Shown one piece after another: positions 37,384 to 47,880 of a DNA stretch of 64,000 nucleotides. The notes under the pieces are model-generated. The model saw only the letters and a program-made list of their open reading frames with translations. It was not told the DNA's origin and did no database searches. A program made the translations under genes and the position numbers. Source of the stretch: Ampelocalamus luodianensis (lineage: Eukaryota > Streptophyta > Magnoliopsida > Poales > Poaceae); assembly GCA_036346255.1 (NCBI GenBank), contig CM070633.1, positions 12,152,001-12,216,000 on the forward strand, written 5' to 3'. How positions within the stretch are numbered: position 1 is the stretch's first letter; each line of letters begins with the position of its first letter.

Positions 37384-38186
37384 CCTCGTCCTAGGTGATG
37401 GACACGCTTGGGTAAGCTTTTCAAGAGTTAGACTACAACCTTTTAATTAAAAATTTGACGGGTGGTACGAATCCGGGATTCGTGCTATTGTTGTGGTGAC
37501 TATTGGGGTAGTCACTTCTAGGTTGTTTACCTTTTCTCTTTTGTTATTATTACCTTTACTGTATTTCAACATTAAAAATGAATTGCAAACTTGCCTTTAA
37601 ACTGTATTACATTATTGCAAACAAATCTGGCTTTGTGCAAATGAAACATATGGCCTCCACCAGATAAGCCTACATGTAGCATATGAACAGGTCTGCTAGT
37701 TCACACGTCAGTCTTGCGAGTACAAAGACAATCTTTGTACTCATTGGCTTTGCTTAATGATTTTGTTGCAGAGGAAGAAGGTGAGCCCCAAGGGCCTCAC
37801 TTCTGTGAGTTGTGCTGCCGTTCGTGTTTGACGACTAGGCTTGGCGGTCCGGTCAGATGCCTTGTGGGTGAAGGCACGCTGATTGGCTTTGTTTATAGCC
37901 ATCTTGTGGCACTTTTGCTTCCACTGTCGTTCTTCTGGTATTTATGTATCTTTTGGCCGGTCGGCCATTGTCTGTAATAACTCTACTATTGTTTACCTTC
38001 TGTTTGTAGTGTAATGTTTGGACTCTATGTTTGGAATGGAGTTGATGCATAATTTTGTGGCGGGGTGTGTATACTGCATTCTGGGAAGTATACATATCTC
38101 GAGGCTCGGTTTATTTGATTTGTGATGCTAGGGCCAGGTGGTTGGTTAAGCATTACAAGCCAAATAAATTGGGGTCCTCACAAAGT

Positions 38187-38199
38187 TGGTATCAGAGCC
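38187..38199 (+). promoter_or_regulatory. A primer-binding site
   Basis: TGGTATCAGAGCC, complementary to the 3' end of initiator-Met tRNA, lies 4 nt after the LTR end. It primes minus-strand DNA synthesis. Confidence 0.92.
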
Positions 38200-38635
38200 A
38201 TTCTGACCGTAGTAACCCAAGCATAGTCGTCGTTAGGATATTTTGGAAAAGCTTATTTGAAAACTGTAAAAAAACAAAATTTAAAAATTTACGAAAACCT
38301 AGGCAAACTCTCAGATTTTAGTCCTTACCTATCTTAGCATTCTACTCTCATCTTACTCCAATTTGAGTTTTAAAACTTGGTTTCTCTCTTCCTTTCAAAA
38401 GATAGTTACTACCGGTGGAATTAGTCTTTGGGAGAACCATAGAAGATTAGCCTAATTAAAACTTGTAGGAACATAAGGGTAAGATATGTTGTGAGTTTGC
38501 TAATTGTCTAATTTTTGTCAGCTAGTTTTGTAACTTAAAAGTCTTGTGCTTATTTTGTGCTGTTAGTGAGTTGTTTGCAGTGAGTTATTGACTTCATGTT
38601 TTCCGGCTATTGCTAACCTGCCCTAGTGAAACAGG
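38200..38635 (+). other. A untranslated leader
   Basis: This AT-rich leader has no recognisable gene between PBS and the gag ATG. It shares blocks with the leaders of B and C, for example the GATATTTTGGAAAAGCTTA and TTTTAGTCCTTACCTATCTTAGC segments. Confidence 0.7.
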
Positions 38636-39381
38636 ATGGCTGGGAGGACGCGTGGCAGTCAGCAGGCTGGTCATGATGAGGAGCTTCCCCCTCCTCCGAC
38701 CATGGCTGAGGTTCTCGCTCAGATCGAGCGAAACCACATGGACCAGACGCGCATTTTGGAGGTTATTGCTAGGAATACCTCCACTCCTATCGGTGCCTCC
38801 GGATCTGGAGGTGGCGGGCACCAGACTCGCGGGGGACTTGCAGAGTTCCTCCGTACGCAGCCGCCGACTTTCTCCCGCTCTGAGGACCCTCTCGATGCGG
38901 ATGATTGGCTGCGCATGGTTGAGCGAAAGCTCAACATCGCCGATGTCGAGCCCGGAGAAGGCACTTTGCGCCCCACCGCCTTGAGGGCGCGGCACTTTCA
39001 TGGTGGGAGAACTACTCGACATGCGCCCGCGCCATGTGGTCTCGTGGGAGGAGTTCGGATCGACTTTTCGTCGGGCCCACATCCCCGATGGCCCGATGAA
39101 GTCAAGAAGAAAGAATTCCTCGCGCCGCAAGGGCGCAAATCTGTGACAGAGCACTGCACGAGTTTAATCATTTGGCTCGTTATGCTCGGGAGGTGGCCTC
39201 GGATGAGGCTAAGCAGGAGAAGTTTATGGATGGCTTATCCGAGGAGCTGCAGGACAGGCTGTCTATTGTGGATTTCCCCGACTTTCAGGCCTTGGTGGAT
39301 AAGGCCATTGTTGCTGAGCACAAGGCAAAGGCGCTGGGTGAGTCCCGCAAGCGCAAATGGGAGGCCCATCGATCTGCATAG
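38636..39381 (+). pseudogene. A gag, N-terminal and central part
   Basis: The start ATG at 38636 gives MAGRTRGSQQAGHDEELPPPPTM, then GLAEFLRTQPPTFSRSEDPLDADDWLRMVERKLNIADVEPGE. The frame shifts near 38957. The central part recurs in another frame (GGVRIDFSSG..., 39045) and in a third (ARYAREVASDEAKQEKFMDGLSEELQD, 39172 on, to KRKWEAHRSA). A TAG at 39379-39381 replaces the CAG (Gln) found in B. The family forms the virus-like particle. The frameshifts could be real or base-call errors; the TAG looks like C-to-T decay. Confidence 0.85.
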
Positions 39382-40091
39382 GCCAGCCTCACTCGTCCTC
39401 GGGCTGGGCCAGCACCAGGGGCCCGTTCTTTTGCTCCACCAGCACCGAGGCCATCAGCACCAGCTCCTCGTCCACCGCAGGCGTGTTTCACCACGTGCGC
39501 CGCGATCCAAAGACAGGTGGCCTCCGCAATCCGGCGGCCGAGGTTACTTGTTTTCGCTGCCACAACAAGGGCCACTACGCCAACGCTTGCCCTCAGAGTG
39601 TTGGAGCAGCCCCTCATCCTAATGGAGGACGCGGGCAGGGAAGTGGTCACCCACCTGACCAGAAGATCATCCAGAAGGCTCAGGGTGTGAGCAGTGGTCG
39701 AGTCAACCATCTTTCAGCTGAGGAGGCTCAGGAGGCGCCAGATGTCGTGATGGGTACACTTCTTGTCAATTATCGTCCTGCTGCAGTATTATTTGATTCT
39801 GGAGCATCGCATTCTTTCATTTCAAGATCATTTGCTGCTGCTAGTGGTCTTCACTGTGTTCCTTTGGGAGTTCCTTTGCTCATTCGATCTCCGGGGTCGG
39901 AAATGAGAGCTGTTTTAGAATGTCGGGATGTTCCTATCGAAGTCAAAGGAGTGAGATTCTTGGCAAATCTCATCCTGCTCAACTCAGCAAGTCTGGATGT
40001 AATTCTTGGTATGGATTGGTTGTCCCAACATTTGGGACAGATCGATTGTGCCAAGAAGATGGTTTTCCTCACCAACCATTCCGGCGAATAG
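39382..40091 (+). pseudogene. A gag zinc knuckle and protease
   Basis: In one frame, after a proline-rich linker, comes the intact zinc knuckle CFRCHNKGHYANAC (39547-39588). Then come SGRVNHLSAEEAQEAPDVVM and the protease active site VLFDSGASHSFISRSF (39785-39832), ending with LDVILGMDWLSQHLGQIDC (about 39995-40051). The protease would cut the Gag-Pol precursor. A TAG at 40089-40091 stands where B has CAG (SGE-Q-VGF), the second Gln codon lost by C-to-T in this element. Confidence 0.87.
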
Positions 40092-40850
40092 GTTGGCTTT
40101 TCCCCGCAGCTGCAAGGGTCACACCTTTGTGCACTTGTAGCAAAGCCAGCTTTGAAGATTCAGGAGGTTCCCACCGTTTGTGATTTTGAGGATGTTTTTT
40201 CTAATGATTTACCTGGGATGCCTCTGGTTCGAGATCTGGAGTTAGTCATTGAGTTGCTACCCGGTACCGCCCCTATCTCGAAGGCGCCATATCGGATGCC
40301 TCCCAATGAGTTAGAAGAATTGAAGAAGCAGCTTGGTGAGCTCCAAGCAAAGGGTTTCATCCGTCCTAGCTCATCTCCTTGGGGTTGTCCGGCGATCTTT
40401 GTGAAGAAGAAGGACAAGACTTTGCGCATGTGTGTTGATTACCATCCGCTCAATGAGGTGACGGTGAAGAACAAATATCCTCTGCCCCGCATTGATGATC
40501 TTTTTGACCAGTTGTCTGGAGCTCAGGTGTTCTCCAAGATTGATTTGAGGTTGGGGTATCATCAGGTCAGGATTAGATCTGAGGATATTCCGAAGACGGC
40601 TTTCACTACTCGTTATGGTCTTTACGAGTATACCGTCATGTCTTTCGGCTTAACCAATGCTCCAGCTTATTTCATGAACCTCATGAACTCGGTATTCATG
40701 GAATATTAGGATAAGTTCGTGGTGGTTTTCATTGATGATATTCTTATCTATTCCAAGACTGAAGGAGAGCATGCTGAGCATCTGAAGATTGTTTTGGGCA
40801 AGTTGCGGGAGCACCACTATATGCAAAGTTCAAAGAAATGTGAGTTCGGT
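40092..40850 (+). pseudogene. A reverse transcriptase
   Basis: The RT is readable almost throughout: VCDFEDVFSNDLPGMP (40175-40220), PYRMPPNELEELKKQLGEL, GFIRPSSSPWGCP, LRMCVDYHPLNEV, KNKYPLPRIDDLFDQL, FSKIDLRLGYHQVRI (40534-40575, catalytic Asp) and MSFGLTNAPAYFMNLMN. A stop (TAG at 40707-40709) replaces a Leu codon before DKFVVVFIDDILIYSK. The FIDD catalytic pair is at 40728-40739. A frameshift follows SKKCEF near 40850. It would copy the RNA genome into DNA within the particle. Confidence 0.9.
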
Positions 40851-41520
40851 TGAAGGAAGTGGCATTCTTGGGCCATGTTCTTTGGTGGAGGCGAGTCGTG
40901 GATCCCAGCAAGGTCAGCGATGTTCTATCTTGGGGTCAGCCCAAGTCAGTCACTGATGTGCGGAGTTTTCTCGGTTTAGCGGGCTACTACCGCCGCTTTA
41001 TCGAGAACTTCTCCAAGATCGCAAAGCCGATGACTGAATTGCTCAAGAAGGACAAGAAGTTTGTGTGGTCCTCTGCTTGTGATGAGAGCTTTCAGGAGCT
41101 CAAACAACGGTTGACTTCAGCTCCAGTTCTTACTCTTCCCGATGTCCACAAGAGCTTCGATATCTATTGCGATGCCTCTCGTCAGGGACTCGGATGCGTT
41201 CTTATGCAGGAAGGCAAAGCAGTTGCCTATGCATCTAGGCAGTTGAGACCTCATGAGCTCAACTATCCCACCCATGATTTAGAGCTTGCTGCGATAGTTC
41301 ATGCACTCAAGATTTGGCGGTATTATCGATCGGCAGAATCGCGTGAGGTGTATTCGATCACAAGAGCTTGAAATACTTGTTCACCCAACGGATCCGAACC
41401 TCGAGCAGAGGAGATGGTTGGAATTGATCAAAGATTATGACATGGGTATTCAAGATCATCTGGCAAGGCCAATGTGGTTGCCGATGCACTTAGCCGAAAG
41501 GTGTACCGCAATACTTTGAT
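40850..41520 (+). pseudogene. A RT connection and RNase H
   Basis: KEVAFLGHVL, VTDVRSFLGLAGYYRRFIENF (40950-41012) and MTELLKKDKKFVWS form the connection. RNase H begins SFDIYCDASRQGLGC (41155-41200), then YPTHDLELAAIVHALKIWRYY (41265-41325). After a frameshift near 41330 come degenerate HKSLKYLFT and WLELIKDYDMGIQ (41414-41452) and a broken VADALSR. Three of the four acidic residues can be seen in readable frames. Confidence 0.85.
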
Positions 41521-41546
41521 GGTCCAAGAGCAAAGAACCGCACTTC

Positions 41547-42527
41547 TTGCACTTTTGGCGTCTCAACTTGGGTTTGGTTGAGCATGGTTCCCTTGCTGCC
41601 CTGGTTGTGCAACCGACCTTGGTGGATCAAATCAAGGCAGCACAGCAATCAGATGATGGTGTGGGCAAAATCAAGCAGAACATCAAGGATGGATCAGCCA
41701 AGTGTTTCACAGAGGATGAGCATGGTGTTGTATGGTTTGGGCAGCGCCTCGTGGTTCCAAAGGCTCCGGAATTGCGGGATTTGATTCTCCATGAGGCCCA
41801 TGATTCGCCCTTGTCCATCCATCCCGGGGCCACCAAAATGTATCAAGATCTGCGTCAGAGATTCTGGTGGACTCGCATGAAGCGCGAGATTGCCAGGTTC
41901 GTTGCCAGATGCGACGTATGTTGTCGTGTCAAGGCGAGCATCGGCATCCAATGGTCTTCTTCACCCTTACCTATACCAGAGTGGAAATGGGATTACGTGG
42001 GCATGGACTTCATCACCGTGCGCCTGCATTTCTTCGAAGGATGCTATCCGGGTTGTTATTGATCGGTTGACGAAGGTAGCGCACTTCCCGCCGAGATTTA
42101 CCACTCTCGGTGTCGATCGATTGGCGATCTCTATATCTCCGCATTGTGAGCTTGCATGGTGTGCCACGAACAATTGTGTCGATCGTGGCTCTCTTTTCAC
42201 TTCTCGGCTTGGCACGGTTTGCGAGGAGGCCATGGGGACCGTATTTCTTTCACCACCTATCATCCTCAGACAGATGGTCAGACGGAGCGAGTCAACCAAG
42301 TTCTTGAAGATATGCTCCGTGCTTGTGTTCTTTCCTATGGGAAGAATTGGGAGAAGTGTCTACCGCTTGCCGAGTTCTCATACAACAACGACTTCGAGCT
42401 AGTCTCGGTATGGCACCGCTTGAGGCTTTGTATGGGAGATGATGCAACCCCATTGAACTGGTCGGCGGGAGAGAGCAGTTCTTTGGCCCAGATTCAATTA
42501 ATGAGGCTGAAAGTCAAGTGCAGTTGA
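41547..42527 (+). pseudogene. A integrase, zinc domain and catalytic core
   Basis: LRDLILHEAHDSPLSIHPGATKMY (about 41771-41842) and IARFVARCDVCCRVKA (41890-41937) make the HHCC zinc domain. IPEWKWDYVGMDFIT (41974-42018) holds the first catalytic Asp. The frame then shifts repeatedly around VVIDRLTKVAHF (42050-42090) and the second Asp region (42170-42200). HPQTDGQTERVNQVLEDMLRACVL (42261-42330) holds the Glu. AEFSYNN closes the core. At 41940-41970 the sequence departs from B, and the stretch is rich in altered CAG/CTG sites. Confidence 0.85.
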
Positions 42528-43027
42528 TTCGTGAGCACTTGCGCGTAGCTCAGTCCAGGCAAAAGAGCTATGCAGATCGACGTCGTCGTGAGTTGAGTTT
42601 CAAGCCCAATGACTTTGTGTATCTCAAAGTCTCACCTCTGAAGGGTCATCGGCGTTTCGGTGTCAAGGGCAAATTGGCTCCTCGGTATGTCGGACCCTAC
42701 CGCATCATCGATAGAGTGGGAGCTGTTGCATACAAGCTAGAATTGCCAGCTACACTCGAGGGAGTGCATGATGTTTTCCATGTATCACAATTGAAGAAGT
42801 GCCTCCGTGTTCCAGTTGAGGAAACACCATTGGAAAATATTGATGTGCAGGAAGATCTGTCTTATCGTGAGCGCCCCGTTCGTATCCTCGAAGGAGCTGA
42901 ACGCAGGACAAGAAACCGTGCGATCAAGTTCCTGAAGGTTCAGTGGTCGAATCACTCCGAGGATGAAGCAACCTGGGAGAGGGAAGATCATCTCCGAGCA
43001 GACTACCCGTCCTTCTTCTCCCAGTGA
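42518..43027 (+). CDS. A integrase C-terminal domain and chromodomain (intact 3' end of the polyprotein)
   Basis: This 169-codon open segment ends at the natural stop (TGA 43025-43027). It starts within the integrase (QLIREHLRVAQSRQKSYADRRRRELSF). It continues with the barrel (YVGPYRIIDRVGAVAYKLELP), the linker (VFHVSQLKKCLRVP) and a chromodomain (YRERPVRILEGAERR... VQWSNHSEDEATWERED). The aromatic and acidic residues typical of plant LTR chromodomains are visible. It is not an independent gene: it has no start of its own and belongs to Gag-Pol. It identifies A as a chromovirus. Confidence 0.85.
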   Translation: MQLIREHLRVAQSRQKSYADRRRRELSFKPNDFVYLKVSPLKGHRRFGVKGKLAPRYVGPYRIIDRVGAVAYKLELPATLEGVHDVFHVSQLKKCLRVPVEETPLENIDVQEDLSYRERPVRILEGAERRTRNRAIKFLKVQWSNHSEDEATWEREDHLRADYPSFFSQ

Positions 43028-43030
43028 TCA

Positions 43031-43064
43031 GAATCTCGGGGCGAGATTCCTGTAAGGGGGGAGA
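43031..43064 (+). promoter_or_regulatory. A pre-PPT hairpin and polypurine tract
   Basis: GAATCTCG (43031-43038) and CGAGATTC (43042-43049) form an 8-bp stem with a GGG loop. AAGGGGGGAGA (43054-43064) follows, ending 2 nt before the 3' LTR. Confidence 0.9.
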
Positions 43065-43066
43065 TT

Positions 43067-46000
43067 TGTAACAACCCTAAGTTAGGGTTTGTATTCCAAA
43101 TGTAAATTATGAGGAGAAATAAAAACTTTTGTTATCTCATGAAGTCATTTGGAAGTTTTCCAAATTTTCCCTAAACAATTTCCAATTCTAAGTTTTAATT
43201 CTTGTGGATGATTGTTGTTATCAACAAAATTATCAACCTCAAACTTGTGATCATCCTCTGGGAATATTTTTCCTATCATTTTTATCACCCTATCTACCTC
43301 TCTGAAAATTCTCACAATTTTTAGATTTTGTTTGCTTTTTCAAATGGCCAAGTCAAACCAGTTTAGAAATCTGGTCAAACCTCTAGACAGCAGCTTGTGA
43401 ATTTTATTGGGAGAAATCTAATGCATGAAAATTCTTGGAAAAATTACACAAGGTTGTCCTCTGTCCCAGTAAGCTTCCTTAAAAATTTTAGAATTTTTGG
43501 ATCTCGGGAGCTACCTCTAAAAATTCCCCAAACCTTCTCTGCCTTTTTAATTCAAATCTGGAATCACTGTTCCTCGGGCTCAGACCTGACCTCTGGCTCG
43601 AGTCCGACCGCGTCACTCGGTTCGATCGCACCCGCCTAGCTGCACCGCGCGACCGCGATGGCCATCAGCCGTCCGATGTTGATCGCACGGTCCACACGCG
43701 TCGTCGCGTCGACCTGTCCGAATGCATATACTGATCTCGGCCGTCCATTCTAGATCGAACGGTCGACATCTTCTTGATCGAGTCAGACCAAATCATTGAA
43801 CCACACTTGGTCTGACTCGCGCCGCTTCCTCGCCGTCGCTGATGAGTGGGCCCTCCTTGTCAGCAACGTCCTCGTCTTCTCCGCGTCTCATCGGAGCTCG
43901 CGGCCGCTCGCGCATGAGCGCCACGTACCTCGCCGCTGCCACCTATTTGCCCTCGTGTCCATCCGTGGCGCATCGCCAGGCCTTCTTTGCCTCACCGCGA
44001 CCACTCATCCCTCGTTTTCCCCGCTCTGTAGCTCTCTCCGCCCGTTTCTTGATTTCGGCCGGAGAAGAACCCCTGGGCAGCACCGCCGTGTTAGCGCCGC
44101 CCTTGATTCCGCGACCGCACCATCGTGATCCACTCTCCTCGCCGCATCCATTTTGCCCTCCTCGGCGTCGGTGTATCGCGGAGCGAGTTCGTCTTCTCCG
44201 CCTCCGGTGATCTCGGCCCGCAAGCTTTTGGCACTCTGGTGAGTCTCTAGGCCGACATTTGGTCCTTTAGGATCGCATCGCCTCGTTGAGTCTAACCGTG
44301 TCCTCACTTTGCTCTTTCGTGCATCACCGAGGTTGTGCGACCGTTTCTTCCTCGCGCGTGGTGATTCGTCGCCGCAGCAATTCCGGCCACCTCAGGCCTC
44401 CGTCGTCGACTCGAGCGTGGGCTTATCCTTCCTGGAGTAAAGGCGAAGCAGGTGCGCGCTTTCCGGAGTCTTCTCGTCGCTCGTAGCGCCTCCACCTCGG
44501 AAGCCCCTTCTTGTTCTCCGCCTCCGGCCGTCGCGAGCTCACCTCGGCGACCATCGGACTCCGCGTCACCGCCATCGAGTTCGCGAGATCTTTGCGAACC
44601 TTAAGGTATCACCCACTCGCCTTGAAACCTTCTGGTTCGCGAGATCCACTGCGCGGCCGCGCCGCTGTCCCCGTGCGCGCCGGTGAGCCGCCGGTGTCGT
44701 TTAGCTTAAGCTCTAATCCCTGTTTAGCGAGTCACTGTCTTGTGGGCCCTCCAGAGTTAATCGCGTTTAGAAACTTTAATCCAATCGTTTTTATCCTCTG
44801 AGTCTCTGTCATGTGGGTCCATGTTGTCAGTTCCTATTTGTGTAAACTTGGATAATACGTGTTCTCTTTGTAGAAGCGTATTTTCTGTCATCGTAAGTTA
44901 GGGGTGCGTCGAATAAGCCAAGACGTATTCTTAGAATACGCCGATGTCGCCGTTGGCGTACCGGTCAAGTTTGACGGTGGCGTTCGCCGCGGGCCCGCTT
45001 GTGCGTGGTTGTGGCTAGCGCACGCCGTAGAAAAAGTATTAAATGCTTTAGTATTTCGAAATGTGTTTTCATTTGCTTTGTTAATTCATTTAAACTTAGA
45101 AAATTCATAACTCATTCAATTTTTCTTCAAATCGCATGGAACCAGTCCTGTTAATTTTCATTTTAAATGTACTATTTACTAAAATTAGTTTCACCCATGT
45201 CTCTGCTAGCAAAAATCTGAATATTGATTAATTGGTGTATTATGTATTTTCGAATTAGAAAATTCTTATCTTTTTCAATAATTGTCCAAATCCAGTAAAT
45301 CCAATTTTGTAAATTTTCATTTTTAGTGTACTATTTATCAGGATAGGTTTTAGATATGTTTCTGTTCTTAAATTTTCGTTAAAGATTTAATTGATGCTTT
45401 ATGTGTATTGTTAGCTTAGAAAATTCCTAGCAAATTCATAACCAATTAATATGAGTTGTTCTCTGTTTCTAAAAATTGTGTTAAACCATGCTCTAGCTGC
45501 TGTATGAATGTTGTGCTCATTTGATGATTTTGGAATGTTTGCGTTTTGTCGGTGTTATTTGTTCTTATTCGTTGCTTTTGCTCGGTCGATAGATTGCAGT
45601 TACGGTCCTATCGAGTGATCCTGCGCAATGAGTTGAGCCTATTGAGTAGCAAAGAGCCGTGCAAGCGGTTTGATCATGTTTATCCCAAGATTTTAAAGTC
45701 TAATATTTTGTTTCAAATTGTATGTATGCATTGCTTAATTTGTGTTAAATTGATTAGTTAAATCAGTGTTGCATATCCTGTAGGTGAAATATTGATCTCT
45801 ACTACACCGAGCCTAGGTTACTTGCTATGATTAGAGTTCCTTGGATGAACTCTTATCACTTAGTAGATTACTGAGTTCGATTGCTTAGCCATGCTTAGTT
45901 TCCAGACTTGGCGATCATCGACTTAGTCGATGATCTTGATCACATAAAATTATTACTATTCTTATGATCCATCTTATGCTATGTTAATTGCAAAACTAAA

Positions 46001-46160
46001 ATTGAAAACCAAAAATGATTTAGACGCGGGCACAATGGTAAGATGGGTGTGATCTGTTGGGTGTGAATGGAAAGGTGCCTGGGTTAATTAAGGACCGAAC
46101 ATCTTGTGAGTGAATTTTTATCCAGGCATTTCGGCGTGCTAACCACACTAGAGTATATGG
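43067..46160 (+). repeat. A 3' LTR, first part
   Basis: It matches 33970-37084. It contains the CpG-rich block (43590-44760), the AT-rich middle and the hairpin (45913-45935). It is interrupted at TATGG by the copia element D. Frames such as 43796-44128 repeat those of the 5' LTR and add no support for a protein. Confidence 0.93.
46156..46160. repeat. Target-site duplication of element D, left copy
   Basis: TATGG is repeated at 54115-54119. The empty site GAGTATATGGGACC is intact in A's 5' LTR at about 37074-37087. Confidence 0.95.
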
Positions 46161-47472
46161 TGTTGGAGATATGCCCTAGAGGCAATCATATTGATGATGA
46201 TATTTCATTGTATCCATGATTTAATAAATGTTCCTTGAATATTGCCTTTGTGTTGATTAACAAGTATGTGACTTGTTTGTGAAACTCTTCACTTGTATGG
46301 TTATCCTAAAGTTGTCCCTAGTCGGAGTTCATGTGAGGACACACGTGAATGATGGATTAGCACATGTATCGGTTGATGACCATGTTTCACAGGTCATAGA
46401 CATGGAGATGTCAAACCAATAATGTGGACATATGTTTAGAACATGGGGTTGGACCGACCCAACATGAGACATAGTAATTATTCTTATAGTTCTCTCTACA
46501 CAATGTGTACGCCTTGTCCTTAGACACGAGATTGTCGATGTACTTGAGATGTGAATCGACCTACTTAGGGGCTATCAAACGCTACTCCGTGAATCGGGTA
46601 GTTATAAAGGTAGCTGGGTTTGTCATGAAGCATGCTTGCGAGGCATGGTCGATCGAGATGGGATTTGCCCTCTCTACGAGAGAGATATCTCTGGGCCCTC
46701 GAGTGATCGGATCCGAAATGCATGGCCATGCTACTTAAGGTTAAGAGTTAACCTAGTAAGGGATTCCGGATCACGGGATCGAGAAAGAGTGGTCACTTGG
46801 AGCTCGACCGAATATCGTGAGGCAAAGGGATTGGCATGTACATAACGTTGTGATGGTTCGTCCGATATGATCTTTACGTATGTTTAGGAGTTGGCACGTC
46901 TTGCCAGAGGCCGCTACCAACTATTGACCAAGTATGTGTACTCGCGTCATGTCTAAACATATGTGAACCATAGGTCACACACTTATGGGTTGAAGCCTAA
47001 TTCGGATTGGATCCGATTAGATGAGCATTGAGTCCTAATGGGCCTCTATTCGTAGAAGCCCATTATAAGGACGCCTATAAAAGGAGAGCGGGCGCGCTGG
47101 TTTAGGTTGAGTTTTTCGTGACATCCTCAAACCTGCGGCGCCACCCTCCCACGCCCTAGTCGCCGCGCGATCTAGTAGTCGGCGTCGTCGCTTCCTCCCG
47201 TGCGTGTGGATACCTTTGAGGCGCCAGCATGCGTGGCGTTGGGACGAACCGCAAGAAAGGAGCTGTACGTGGACGCCGCGACGAGGACGAGGAAGTAGTA
47301 CGACTACTCCGCCCGACGCATCGCATCAATCGAGTACGACTACACCGCCTCGACGCGTCGCATCAACTTCGCACTGCGCGTCTAGTGGTAAGACCGTGAT
47401 CTATAATCGCAGTGATCTTGGTTTCTGGCAGATTTTTAATTTGCGCTAGTGTAGCCTACCCGTTTCCCAATG
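46161..47472 (+). repeat. D 5' LTR
   Basis: It pairs with 52791-54114. Its last bases are altered: CCCAATGA stands where the other LTR has CCCAACA, consistent with an original CAG read as TGA. A TATA box is at 47076-47083 and a GC-rich leader at 47090-47400. No coding. Confidence 0.93.
47076..47083 (+). promoter_or_regulatory. TATA box of D 5' LTR
   Basis: TATAAAAG is followed by a GC-rich transcribed region. The same box is at 53710-53717 in the 3' LTR. Confidence 0.75.
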
Positions 47473-47473
47473 A

Positions 47474-47483
47474 TGGTATCGAG
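47474..47483 (+). promoter_or_regulatory. D primer-binding site
   Basis: TGGTATCGAG, directly after the LTR, corresponds to the initiator-Met site TGGTATCAGAG with CAG read as CG. Confidence 0.75.
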
Positions 47484-47587
47484 GTTCTTTGTCATGTTAT
47501 AGGTTGGGTGATTTGCATATGGCGATATGTAATCGGTATGATCGATGTGATCGATTGTATAGTTTCGTAATGGATTGATCTTGTTTC

Positions 47588-47880
47588 GTGATCATGCTAC
47601 TAAGGTCGTGAAACAACATACCCCTACCGGTCGGATTCGCCATCGGGTAGAGAAAGTGACACGTAAAACCGATTTCGGAATGCGAAGATCAATATGATTG
47701 ATCGAATCGAACCTAGATTAATAATCGATGTACCGTGATCATGCTGCTAAGGTCGTGAAACAACATACCCCTACCGGTCGGATTCGCCATCGGGTAGACG
47801 GTGACACGTAAAACCGGTTGCGGCATGCGAAGATCAATACAAATTGGTCGAATCGAACAAAGATGAGTCGATTTGTGGTA
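47588..47880 (+). repeat. 147-bp tandem duplication in D leader
   Basis: Two copies begin at 47588 and 47735 (GTGATCATGCTRCTAAGGTC). Both continue through the CCCCTACCGGTCGGATTCGCC block to GCGAAGATCAATA. They differ at several positions, some at CHG sites. Confidence 0.88.

Larger units (their letters stand above)
33970..38182 (+). repeat. A 5' LTR
   Basis: The 4213-bp LTR begins TGTAACAACC and ends TCCTCACA. Regions are AT-rich U3 (33970-34470), a CpG-rich block (34480-35640) with splice-donor-like CTCTGGTGAGTCTC at about 35143, an AT-rich middle (35700-36700), the hairpin (36822-36844), the palindrome (37372-37383) and a splice-like AGGAAGAAG unit (37772-37780). A 135-codon frame at 34742-35149 ends near the donor-like site but has no recognisable domain. 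Confidence 0.93.

Noticed and set aside
25774..43027. Virus or host gene content in the gag-pol frames
   Set aside because: All have LTRs, primer sites and chromodomains of plant LTR retrotransposons. No envelope-like frame follows integrase in A or B.
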